Shown here: piece after piece, positions 20,683-28,310 of the stretch
How positions within the stretch are numbered: position 1 is the stretch's first letter
Layout: every line of letters begins with the position of its first letter
NCBI GenBank assembly: GCA_016218415.1
Contig: JACRED010000021.1
Coordinates: forward strand, 1 to 64,000
DNA: 64,000 nt
Reading direction: 5' to 3'
Source of the DNA: Nitrosomonadales bacterium
Lineage (GTDB): Bacteria; Pseudomonadota; Gammaproteobacteria; Burkholderiales; Gallionellaceae
Position numbers and translations under genes: made by a program
The notes under the pieces: generated by a model
Database searches by the model: none
Told to the model about the DNA's origin: nothing
Seen by the model: only the letters and a program-made list of their open reading frames with translations

Positions 20683-21261
20683 TGTCCCGCATCGGCTTTC
20701 CCTTGCGTTATTTACCACCCACAATTTGACATAATATACATTATGCGAATATCAAAGGCGGGCGAACCGGAACAGTTCGCGGTACGGTTTCGCGTTTGAC
20801 ATACCGGCGATTAGCGGTTTTGACCTCCACCAGCCACGCAATTCCGCTCACGGCAATATTGATCACCCATGTAATTGGGTAATTGCTATCAACAGCATTC
20901 AATGCGGCGATGTAATCCAGAGCACATTCTCAACTTGCCGGATTAGTCATAAGCCGCGTTAATCTTCAGTCCGCTGAAATCTCCAGCTGCATCCATACGC
21001 CACCCCAATATACCTAACCAGCATTAAAGTATTTCATAGGTCCGCACACGATAAATAGACAGTCCAATAGTTAAAGTAGCAGAAATTCCTATTATATTTT
21101 AATGATAAATTTTTAAAAAATTGATGGCGTAATCATATATACATGTTAAATCAATGTATTGCATACCAATAAAAACACTTAATCATACTGTCTAAAACAC
21201 TTGACTTGTACTGTATAACTGGTAGTATTTGAACTGCCTATTTAATTGGACTGTCTAAATT
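20683..21261. other. 579-base intergenic region, no gene recognised
   Basis: The first 120 bases contain TTGACATA twice (20726 and 20796) and a perfect inverted repeat CATAAT-ATAC-ATTATG (20730-20745). An 18-codon frame starts at 20743 but has no ribosome binding site. From about 21060 the DNA becomes strongly AT-rich and holds a likely promoter (TTGACT 21201-21206, TAGTAT 21223-21228) and repeats of the motif ACTGTCTAAA near the start of the cyclase gene. I see no intact gene in it. Confidence 0.6.
21187..21259 (+). promoter_or_regulatory. Repeated ACTGTCTAAA boxes around the cyclase promoter
   Basis: ACTGTCTAAA occurs at 21187-21196 and again at 21250-21259, just before the ATG at 21262. 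A 10-base inverted version (AGACAGTCCA, 21057-21066) matches TGGACTGTCT at 21247-21256. A -35/-10 pair (TTGACT, TAGTAT, 16-base spacer) lies between the two direct copies. This is a plausible operator array for the MerR-type domain encoded directly downstream. Confidence 0.45.
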
Positions 21262-22809
21262 ATGCTAACCAGCTTTGAAGTAATGCAGGCAGCAAACATC
21301 TCGCGAGCGACACTTAACAATTACATCTCGCAAGGACTATTGCCTCGTCCGCTTGTAAAAAATCCGGAACCCAATACGCCAACCAACGCAAGGCAGATCG
21401 GGTATTTCCCCGATGATGTTCTGGCCCGCTTGGAACGTATCAGCCAGCTGAAAAAGGATGGCTATGCCATGGCGGAAATTGCCAAGCAACTGGAGCGGGA
21501 AGGATTCCAGGCAATAGAAAAAACACAGGGGCCTGAATTGGAGGAGACTCGCATGCCATTCCTTGGGCCTGACATTCAGCATGAGACCCCCCCCTCACTT
21601 CAGACAGTCCAGCCTGCCAAGTCCAATTCACTGCGGCTCACGATAGACCATATTCCCTTCCCTGCTTACATGGTCAATTACAACTTCGAGCTGACTTGGT
21701 TCAACGAGGAAGCCAGAACGGAATTGCTGGGTTCCTTCGAGAATTTGCCTGCCGACATCAGGGAACGCAACGCATTGACATACTTGCTTCAGGGAAAGTT
21801 GGGGCGCAATGGGGCCAATCGCGAAGAGCTGCTCCAGTTTTACCTGTTGCTGGGCAAGGGGAGGTTTTCGCGGAATGATTTGATGAATGTGTTAACCGGT
21901 CAGCCAGATACTTCCAACAGGCAACTGGTAGGTGTACTTGCGGGATCGGAACCCAATGGAACACTGGTGCAGCTGCCGCTCACCCTGCGCCTGGAAAATG
22001 ACGAGGTGGCTCATTACAACGTTTACGCATCCTACTACCGGGAAGGAATCCTGTTCATCCATCTCCCCAGCCACGCTGACAGTGACAGTGTGCTGGGTTT
22101 ACTGGAACGGCGCGATGAGGTGATACGCAACTTGCTTAAAAAGCGCTTGCCCGTGCTGACGGATGTGGCAGTCCTAGTCGCTGATTTGCAAAGCTCGGTG
22201 CGTATCTGCACGGAACTGCCTCCGGAAGAATATTTCGAGCTCATCAATCAGATATGGGCAACCATGGAACCGATATTCCGCAAGTACTATGGAACTCACG
22301 GCAAGCATGTGGGCGATGGCATGGTGTACTACTTCTTTCCCCAACCCGACTGCAACTTTATTTTCAACGCACTCATGTGCGCACAGGAAATGAAATCGGC
22401 GATGCGCAAGATCAGCAAGGAATGGCAGTTGCGCAAGAACTGGCTGAACGAACTGTATCTCAACACCGGCCTGAACGAGGGGCATGAATGGCTGGGAATT
22501 TTCCACATAGAAACCAAAGTTGAGTTCACCGTGCTGGGCGACACCATCAACCACGCCGCGCGGTTGTCCGATTTTGCGCGTGGCGGCGCCATATGGGCAA
22601 CCAAGAACCTGCTTGGCCAGTTGCCCGAGAAGGATCGCCAGCGTGTGAAGTTTGGTATCCGCCGCCAGGATGCAGATGGCAGGGAGGTTTTCGTCAGCGC
22701 ATCTTATTCCCGCGTCCATGAATTGATTTATCTCAACGGCTCATCCAATGAGAAGTTGAATGACATCGCAGCGTTACCCGTAACGGAAATATTGGAGATC
22801 GAGGGCTGA
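21262..22809 (+). CDS. MerR-type DNA-binding / class III nucleotidyl cyclase fusion
   Basis: A 515-residue protein. Residues 1-80 form a MerR-like winged helix (SRATLNNYISQGLLPRP, then YFPDDVLARLERISQLKKDGYAMAEI). Residues 115-270 look like a PAS-type sensor. Residues 290-470 are a class III nucleotidyl cyclase domain: metal aspartates in VADLQSS and HVGDGMV, the purine-contact lysine in GKHVGD, and the transition-state Asn/Arg in GDTINHAARL. The second purine-contact position reads Glu (VEFTVLGD) where adenylyl cyclases usually have Asp or Thr. A soluble DNA-binding cyclase is unusual. It is the first gene of an operon with a PAS-GGDEF-EAL protein two bases downstream. cAMP production is inferred, not shown. 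Confidence 0.85.
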   Translation: MLTSFEVMQAANISRATLNNYISQGLLPRPLVKNPEPNTPTNARQIGYFPDDVLARLERISQLKKDGYAMAEIAKQLEREGFQAIEKTQGPELEETRMPFLGPDIQHETPPSLQTVQPAKSNSLRLTIDHIPFPAYMVNYNFELTWFNEEARTELLGSFENLPADIRERNALTYLLQGKLGRNGANREELLQFYLLLGKGRFSRNDLMNVLTGQPDTSNRQLVGVLAGSEPNGTLVQLPLTLRLENDEVAHYNVYASYYREGILFIHLPSHADSDSVLGLLERRDEVIRNLLKKRLPVLTDVAVLVADLQSSVRICTELPPEEYFELINQIWATMEPIFRKYYGTHGKHVGDGMVYYFFPQPDCNFIFNALMCAQEMKSAMRKISKEWQLRKNWLNELYLNTGLNEGHEWLGIFHIETKVEFTVLGDTINHAARLSDFARGGAIWATKNLLGQLPEKDRQRVKFGIRRQDADGREVFVSASYSRVHELIYLNGSSNEKLNDIAALPVTEILEIEG

Positions 22810-22811
22810 TT

Positions 22812-24641
22812 ATGGACTTTATTCGGAATTACAAAGGGGTGGGTATGCGCAGCAAGACGGAATTCAATTATAGGAATAGCAGGGTCACGTCCAGTACCAA
22901 GGGTTGGGCCAGCACTCAAAAAACAAGCACCCGAAACAGCGATATCAATGTGATTTTACGGATAGCCGAGGCCGCCTTTGAAACCAATGATGCAATCATG
23001 GTGACAGATACCGACGCAAACATCATCCAGGTCAATAATTCATTTATGGATATCACCGGGTATTCCTTCGAAGAAGTCGTCGGAAGGAATCCACGGATGA
23101 TGAGTTCGGGCAGGCACGACAAGTATTTTTACGACGAAATGTGGCGTCAGTTGCAGAAAACCGGGCAATGGGCTGGTGAAATATGGGATAGGCGCAAGAG
23201 CGGTGAGGTTTACCCGAAATGGGTGCGAATTTCCGCAGTCAAGAATGAATACGCTGAAACCACCCACTATGTGGCGATATTCAGCGACCTCAGCGAGCGT
23301 AAAAAAAGCGAGGAGGAAATCCGGAATCTCGCCTTCTATGATCCAATTACCAAATTACCCAACCGTCACCTTTTTCTGGAGTGCTTTCGCACCGCCCTTT
23401 CGGCAGCGACCCGCCTGAAAAGCTTTGGCGCCATTTTATTCATCGATCTGGATCGATTCAAGATACTGAACGATACCCTGGGGCATCATTACGGGGATTT
23501 GATGCTGGTCGAGGTCGCAGCCCGCCTCAAAGCCGGTGTGCGGGAAATGGATGCGGTCGCACGATTGGGCGGTGACGAATTTGTCGTGCTGATTAAAAAT
23601 GTCAGCGATGACGAGGAAGACGCTTCCCGCAAAATCGGCGTAATCGCCGAGAAAATACGCGAATCCTTGTCCCACCCTTACAGCCTGAACGGCCACCAGC
23701 ATATCAGCTCGCCCAGCATAGGCGTCAATCTGTACGGCAGCACTGAAACGTCAGTGGATGAATTGATACAGCAAGCCGACATGGCCATGTACCAGGCCAA
23801 GAGTGCCGGACGCAATACGATCCGTTTTTTCGACCCGGTGATGCAGCATAACGTCGCTACCCACGCCGCGCTTGAAAATGATTTCCGCAATGCCATCGCA
23901 CTGAAGCAGCTCCATCTTTATTACCAGATGCAGGTTGATAACAACCATCGCACAGTGGGCGCTGAAGCGCTATTGCGGTGGGTGCATCCGGAACGCGGAC
24001 TGGTCATGCCCAACACTTTCATCCCGATTGCAGAAGAAAGCTCGCTGATTGTCGAGATCGGGGATTGGGTCATGGATACCGCCTGCCAACAACTGGCTTT
24101 ATGGGCCAAGAGCGAGAGGACACGGGATCTGACCCTATCCGTGAATGTCAGCGCCAAACAATTTTCCATTCCCGGTTTTGTGGGCAAGGTGGCCGAAGTG
24201 CTGAAAAAGCATCAGGTCAACCCGACCCGCCTGAAAATCGAACTCACCGAAAGCATGATGCTGGAAAACATGGCCGCCACCGTGAAAAAGATGCATGAAT
24301 TAAAGGCGCTGGGAGTCAGCTTGTCGATGGACGATTTTGGTATCGGCTACTCCTCATTGTCCTACCTGAAACAAATGCCGCTGGATCAATTGAAGATCGA
24401 CCAGGGTTTTGTGCAAGGGATCACGGCTGACGGCAACGATGCTGTGCTGGTACAGACCATCATCGATCTGGCAACGAATTTTCATTTGCACGTGATCGCC
24501 GAAGGTGTCGAAACCGAAGCGCAGCTGACCTTCCTCAAACATCACGACTGCATGGCTTATCAGGGTTTCCTGTTCGGCAAAGCGGTACCGATAGACGAAT
24601 TCGAGGGGATATTGAATTCGCCAGAGCAAATTATTCAATAG
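22812..24641 (+). CDS. PAS-GGDEF-EAL c-di-GMP enzyme
   Basis: A 609-residue cytosolic signalling protein. A PAS domain occupies about residues 50-170 (ending YVAIFSDLSERKKSEEE), a GGDEF domain residues 175-340 with an intact RLGGDEF, and an EAL domain residues 350-600 with GAEALLRW, the ELTES glutamate and DDFGIGYSS. Both the cyclase and phosphodiesterase signatures look catalytically complete, so net activity cannot be predicted. The ATG is two bases after the nucleotidyl-cyclase stop, suggesting joint control of the two cyclic-nucleotide pathways. Confidence 0.92.
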   Translation: MDFIRNYKGVGMRSKTEFNYRNSRVTSSTKGWASTQKTSTRNSDINVILRIAEAAFETNDAIMVTDTDANIIQVNNSFMDITGYSFEEVVGRNPRMMSSGRHDKYFYDEMWRQLQKTGQWAGEIWDRRKSGEVYPKWVRISAVKNEYAETTHYVAIFSDLSERKKSEEEIRNLAFYDPITKLPNRHLFLECFRTALSAATRLKSFGAILFIDLDRFKILNDTLGHHYGDLMLVEVAARLKAGVREMDAVARLGGDEFVVLIKNVSDDEEDASRKIGVIAEKIRESLSHPYSLNGHQHISSPSIGVNLYGSTETSVDELIQQADMAMYQAKSAGRNTIRFFDPVMQHNVATHAALENDFRNAIALKQLHLYYQMQVDNNHRTVGAEALLRWVHPERGLVMPNTFIPIAEESSLIVEIGDWVMDTACQQLALWAKSERTRDLTLSVNVSAKQFSIPGFVGKVAEVLKKHQVNPTRLKIELTESMMLENMAATVKKMHELKALGVSLSMDDFGIGYSSLSYLKQMPLDQLKIDQGFVQGITADGNDAVLVQTIIDLATNFHLHVIAEGVETEAQLTFLKHHDCMAYQGFLFGKAVPIDEFEGILNSPEQIIQ

Positions 24642-24655
24642 GAGCGGGAGAATAT

Positions 24656-24799
24656 ATGCACGATCCGGCCGAAAGAAGTATTGGATTGTTCCTGGCGATG
24701 TATGAAATTGATGGGCATCTGGATATCATCCTAGATTATGCGACAGCCAGGCTGATCGTCAGTGTCGGCATAGCGCTGCTCATTGTGATGTTCGTGTAA
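24656..24799 (+). CDS. 47-residue single-pass membrane microprotein
   Basis: A short frame beginning at ATG 24656 with a strong GGAGCGGGAG six bases upstream, 14 bases after the GGDEF-EAL stop. The first 30 residues are polar (MHDPAERSIG...), and residues 33-47 (LIVSVGIALLIVMFV) form a C-terminal transmembrane helix running to the stop. A bidirectional terminator follows at 24847, so it is the last gene of the cyclase operon. No family is recognised. Tail-anchored topology and operon position suggest a membrane partner or regulator of the two signalling enzymes; this is inference. Confidence 0.55.
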   Translation: MHDPAERSIGLFLAMYEIDGHLDIILDYATARLIVSVGIALLIVMFV

Positions 24800-24846
24800 C
24801 GAAGTAATCCGCAGTCTGAATGGAATTGGGCTACGGAAGCACCAAT

Positions 24847-24878
24847 AAAAAAGAGCCAGATTTCTCTGGCTCTTTTTT
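24847..24878. terminator. Bidirectional rho-independent terminator
   Basis: Perfect 14-base arms AAAAAAGAGCCAGA (24847-24860) and TCTGGCTCTTTTTT (24865-24878) enclose the loop TTTC, with a T-run on both strands. It serves both the cyclase operon (+) and the convergent tRNA operon (-). Confidence 0.93.
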
Positions 24879-24883
24879 ATTAC

Positions 24884-24960
24884 TGGGGTGGCTGATGGGG
24901 CTCGAACCCACGACAACAGGAATCACAATCCTGGACTCTACCAACTGAGCTACAGCCACC
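24884..24960 (-). tRNA. tRNA-His (anticodon GTG)
   Basis: A 77-base cloverleaf on the minus strand with an encoded 3' CCA. The acceptor stem GGTGGCTG pairs with CAGCCACC and includes the extra 5' G typical of tRNA-His. The anticodon stem is CAGGA/TCCTG and the loop TTGTGAT, so the anticodon is GTG (24924-24926). The T-arm reads GTGGGTTCGAGCCCCAT. Confidence 0.97.
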
Positions 24961-24982
24961 ATTGAACTTGTTGTCCGACACT

Positions 24983-25059
24983 TGGCGTGCCCGACAGGAA
25001 TCGAACCTGCAACCCCCAGCTTAGAAGGCTGGTGCTCTATCCGGTTGAGCTACGGGCAC
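24983..25059 (-). tRNA. tRNA-Arg (anticodon TCT)
   Basis: A 77-base cloverleaf on the minus strand with encoded CCA. The acceptor GTGCCCG pairs with CGGGCAC. The anticodon stem is CCAGC/GCTGG and the loop CTTCTAA, giving TCT (25023-25025), which reads AGA. It is the second gene of a three-tRNA cluster. Confidence 0.97.
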
Positions 25060-25094
25060 AATTCTTTTCTTGGGCAATTTGCTACTAAAAAACC

Positions 25095-25171
25095 TGGTCG
25101 GGGTGGAGAGATTCGAACTCCCGACATCCTGCTCCCAAAGCAGGCGCGCTACCAGGCTACGCTACACCCCG
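25095..25171 (-). tRNA. tRNA-Pro (anticodon TGG)
   Basis: A 77-base cloverleaf on the minus strand with encoded CCA. The acceptor CGGGGTG pairs with CACCCCG. The anticodon loop is TTTGGGA, giving TGG (25135-25137). It is the first tRNA behind the promoter at 25182-25209. Confidence 0.97.
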
Positions 25172-25181
25172 AAGGCTGCGC

Positions 25182-25209
25182 ATTATACAGACGCAGACTG
25201 ATAAATCAA
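25182..25209 (-). promoter_or_regulatory. Promoter of the Pro-Arg-His tRNA operon
   Basis: On the minus strand TTGATT (25209-25204) and a perfect TATAAT (25187-25182) are 16 bases apart, 11 bases before the tRNA-Pro 5' end. The promoter lies directly behind the pgsA stop codon. Confidence 0.65.
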
Positions 25210-25210
25210 T

Positions 25211-25783
25211 TCAGATTTGATGTTTCTTGAGTCTGGGTGTGGCCAGCATCAGATAATAGCCCATCGACCATAGCGTCAGCAGCGCGGCGAGGTACAACAA
25301 CAGTCCTCCAAGGAACTGGCAATCTATCCCTATCAGACGGTCGTGGAGCAGCAACATGATGATGGCGATCATCTGGAACGTCGTCTTGACTTTGCCCAGA
25401 AAGGAAACCGCGACACTCTTCGCCTCGCCCACCTTAGCCATCCACTCGCGCAAGGCTGAAATGGTGATCTCGCGTCCGATGATGATGAACGCGATGATCG
25501 CGTCGGCGCGCCCCAGTTTGACCAGCAGGATCAACGCGGCGGCCACCATCAGCTTGTCTGCCACGGGGTCCAGAAACGCGCCGAATGCGGAAGACTGGTT
25601 CAGCTTGCGGGCCAGATATCCGTCCAGCCAGTCGGTGATCGCTGCCAGCAAAAACACGCCGGTGGCGATCAGATTCTTGAGATGCGGACTGAGCGTGCTG
25701 TCAGTCAAATAAAATACCGAGACGAACACCGGGATGAGCAGGATTCTTAACCAGGTAAGCAGATTGGGGATGTTGAGCGGCAT
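25211..25783 (-). CDS. pgsA: CDP-diacylglycerol-glycerol-3-phosphate phosphatidyltransferase
   Basis: A 190-residue inner-membrane enzyme that makes phosphatidylglycerol phosphate. The CDP-alcohol phosphotransferase motif DWLDGYLARKLNQSSAFGAFLDPVADK carries all four metal-binding aspartates (split here by the motif gaps DG-x2-AR and G-x3-D-x3-D). Four to five hydrophobic helices are visible. I chose ATG 25783 (MPLNIPNLLT), which fits the family start; a TTG 39 bases upstream is possible. uvrC lies 54 bases upstream, the usual proteobacterial neighbour. Confidence 0.93.
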   Translation of the reverse strand: MPLNIPNLLTWLRILLIPVFVSVFYLTDSTLSPHLKNLIATGVFLLAAITDWLDGYLARKLNQSSAFGAFLDPVADKLMVAAALILLVKLGRADAIIAFIIIGREITISALREWMAKVGEAKSVAVSFLGKVKTTFQMIAIIMLLLHDRLIGIDCQFLGGLLLYLAALLTLWSMGYYLMLATPRLKKHQI

Positions 25784-25837
25784 GCGGCTAGTGTAGCTGC
25801 TGATAAATCTTTTCAGCAACAAAATATTAAATATTTC

Positions 25838-27664
25838 TTAATGGAGTTGCTGGTAAATCGCTTCAGCAAGCGATTTGCTGATCCCTTCCACCTGGGCGAG
25901 CTGCTCGACGCTGGCCTGGGCCACTTCGCGCAGTCCGCCGAAGTGGGTCAGCAGGCTGCGCCGCCGCTTGTCCCCTATTCCGCTGATATCTTCGAGGCTG
26001 GATGCGGTACGCGCCTTGCCGCGCTTGGCGCGGTGGCCGGTGATGGCGAAGCGATGCGCTTCGTCCCGGATCTGCTGGATCAGGTGCAGCGCCGGATCGT
26101 CGCTGCGCAATTGTTTTGCGGTGCCATCCGGAAAGATCAACTGTTCCAGCCCGGCCTTGCGCTCCACTCCTTTGGCTACGCCTACCAGCGCCAGCTCATT
26201 CAAGCCCAATTCATGCATCACCTCCATCGCGATGCGCAACTGCCCCAGGCCGCCATCGATCAATATCAGGTCGGGCCGTGCGCCCTCCCCCTCGCGGCCG
26301 GTTTCGGCAAGCTTCTGATAGCGGCGCATCAACGCCTGGCGCATTGCCGCGTAGTCGTCGCCGGGGGTGACGCCGGTGATGTTGTAACGGCGGTATTGCG
26401 CAGTACGCATATCGAGATTCTCGTATACCACGCAGGAAGCCTGCGTCGCCTCGCCCATCGTATGGCTGATGTCAAAGCACTCGATGCGCTGCAAATCCGG
26501 CATATCCAGCCATTCGCGCAACCTGTCCAGGCGCAGCTTCTGGCCGCCCTGCTGCATCGCCCTTTGTTGCAACGCCAGCAGCGCGTTGCGCTGCCCCATC
26601 TCCAGCCACTGCTTGCGCTCGCCGCTTGCGGCGGTGCTGATCTTCACCGCATGCCCGGCCTGTTCGCCGAGCAATTGAGCCAGTGTCTCGTCATGACATT
26701 CCCCGTTCAGCACCAGCAAAGGCGGCACGCTGCGACTCAGGTAATGCTGCGCGATGAAGGCCTGGACGATCTCGTCCGCCGACAACTCTTCCGCATGCTC
26801 CGGAAAAAAGCTCTTGTCGCCCAGATGCCGTCCGCCCCGCATCATGGACAGATTCACGCACACCAGGCCGTCCAGCTGCGCCAGCGCGATGATGTCCGCA
26901 TCCGTCGCGCCGCCGGTCGATTCGACGAATTGCTTCTGCTGCACGGTGTGCAACGCACGCAACTGGTCGCGCAACGCGGCAGCCTGTTCATAATGCTGCC
27001 CTTCCGCCGCCTTCTCCATCGCGCCGCGCAAGGTCTGCTCGACCTCCTGATGGCGGCCTTGCAGTAACAGCACCGCGTTGCGGATGTCGGACTGATAATC
27101 CGCTTCCGAGATCAGCTTCACGCAGGGCGCGGTGCAGCGGTGAATCTGGTGCAACAGGCAGGGACGGGTACGGTTGTTGAACACGCTGTCCTCGCAGGTG
27201 CGGATACGGAAAATCTTTTGCAGCAACTGGATGCTTTCCCTGGCGGCGTAGGAATTCGGGTAGGGGCCGAAGTACTGATGCTGGCGATTGGGCGCGCCGC
27301 GGTAATAGGTCAGACGCGGGAATTTTTCGCCGGTCAACACGATGTACGGATAAGACTTATCGTCACGAAACAATATGTTATAGCGTGGTCTTAACGACTT
27401 TATCAGGTTGTTTTCGAGCAGCAGCGCCTCGGCTTCCGAGCGCGTCACGGTGGTTTCGATACGCGCGATGTGCGACACCATCAGGCGGATGCGCGGCGAA
27501 ACATTGGTCTTCTGGAAATAGGATGCGACCCGTTTTTTCAGCTGCTTGGCCTTGCCGACATACAGCACATCACCCTTTTTATCGTAATAGCGGTACACAC
27601 CCGGCAGCAACGGCAGGCTGGCAACAAACTCTTTGGCCTGGAATTCATGGGCCGAGTCTTTCAC
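25838..27664 (-). CDS. uvrC: Excinuclease ABC subunit C
   Basis: A 608-residue nuclease that makes both incisions in nucleotide excision repair. It has the N-terminal GIY-YIG domain ([18 protein letters not shown]), a UVR domain near residue 205, the C-terminal RNase H-like nuclease core ([23 protein letters not shown]) and a helix-hairpin-helix end ([14 protein letters not shown]). The start is GTG 27664, which overlaps the stop of the upstream glycosylase-like gene by four bases (GTGA). Two DNA-repair genes are therefore coupled. Confidence 0.97.
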   Translation of the reverse strand: MKDSAHEFQAKEFVASLPLLPGVYRYYDKKGDVLYVGKAKQLKKRVASYFQKTNVSPRIRLMVSHIARIETTVTRSEAEALLLENNLIKSLRPRYNILFRDDKSYPYIVLTGEKFPRLTYYRGAPNRQHQYFGPYPNSYAARESIQLLQKIFRIRTCEDSVFNNRTRPCLLHQIHRCTAPCVKLISEADYQSDIRNAVLLLQGRHQEVEQTLRGAMEKAAEGQHYEQAAALRDQLRALHTVQQKQFVESTGGATDADIIALAQLDGLVCVNLSMMRGGRHLGDKSFFPEHAEELSADEIVQAFIAQHYLSRSVPPLLVLNGECHDETLAQLLGEQAGHAVKISTAASGERKQWLEMGQRNALLALQQRAMQQGGQKLRLDRLREWLDMPDLQRIECFDISHTMGEATQASCVVYENLDMRTAQYRRYNITGVTPGDDYAAMRQALMRRYQKLAETGREGEGARPDLILIDGGLGQLRIAMEVMHELGLNELALVGVAKGVERKAGLEQLIFPDGTAKQLRSDDPALHLIQQIRDEAHRFAITGHRAKRGKARTASSLEDISGIGDKRRRSLLTHFGGLREVAQASVEQLAQVEGISKSLAEAIYQQLH

Positions 27665-28299
27665 ATCAAATCTCTCAGGCCTGCGGAAAACTGGGTCGCT
27701 CCGCCATTGGCCGGATGGCGCACAGAGCCTGCCGTGCGGATGCCCATCTCGTGCAGCAACCCTTCCGACTTCTTGCCGACCGCGACAATCTTGGCATCCG
27801 GGAATGCTGCTGTCAGCATCCGCAGCGCCGGTTCACCCAGGCTGATCTCGGATGGGGTGGGCGTTCTGTTCGACCACAGGTTATCCGGACGATACGGGTG
27901 CAACTGCATCGCATTCCAGAGGATGGTGCGTTTTTCAATACCCAGTCTGTGGAGCGTCTTCCAGACGATGGTGGCCGATGGCTCGGAGAACGGCAATCGC
28001 CTTGTCGAAAGCCGCCCGGTCAATGCGGGGATGCGCGGGATAACGCCCTCGCCCAGCAAACGTTCGCTGGTGAAAGCGATCCCGCTATAACGGCAACCCT
28101 GATATCCGGGCGCTTCCCCGGCCAGAATGAATTCCGGATCACAGTCCAGATGAAGCGCAAGCCGGTTCAGCTTTTCTGCGGGACCGTTTCCGGCAGCATC
28201 GTGCGGGCAACGATCCTGCCAGGGATTAAAAAGCCCGGATACCCCGGATGGAAGTGTCTCAACAAGGTTGCGGGCAAGAGATAATTTTGGGCTATTCAT
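27661..28299 (-). CDS. Uracil-DNA glycosylase-like protein
   Basis: A 212-residue member of the uracil-DNA glycosylase superfamily. Motif 1 is [10 protein letters not shown] (about residues 59-68), followed by the GIAFTSE segment; motif 2 is VRHPANGG near the C-terminus. This subfamily is commonly annotated only as UDG-family. It lacks the N-terminal four-cysteine Fe-S pattern of family 4 in full (only C31 and C53 are suggestive). The start is ATG 28299, because the reading upstream of it overlaps the next gene and is not UDG-like. It overlaps uvrC by four bases, supporting a role in repair. Activity is not proven by sequence. Confidence 0.75.
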   Translation of the reverse strand: MNSPKLSLARNLVETLPSGVSGLFNPWQDRCPHDAAGNGPAEKLNRLALHLDCDPEFILAGEAPGYQGCRYSGIAFTSERLLGEGVIPRIPALTGRLSTRRLPFSEPSATIVWKTLHRLGIEKRTILWNAMQLHPYRPDNLWSNRTPTPSEISLGEPALRMLTAAFPDAKIVAVGKKSEGLLHEMGIRTAGSVRHPANGGATQFSAGLRDLM

Positions 28300-28310
28300 A
28301 ATGCGTGCTT

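Noticed and set aside
20743-20799. An 18-codon frame starting inside the CATAAT/ATTATG inverted repeat
   Set aside because: No ribosome binding site and too short; reported only as part of the spacer.
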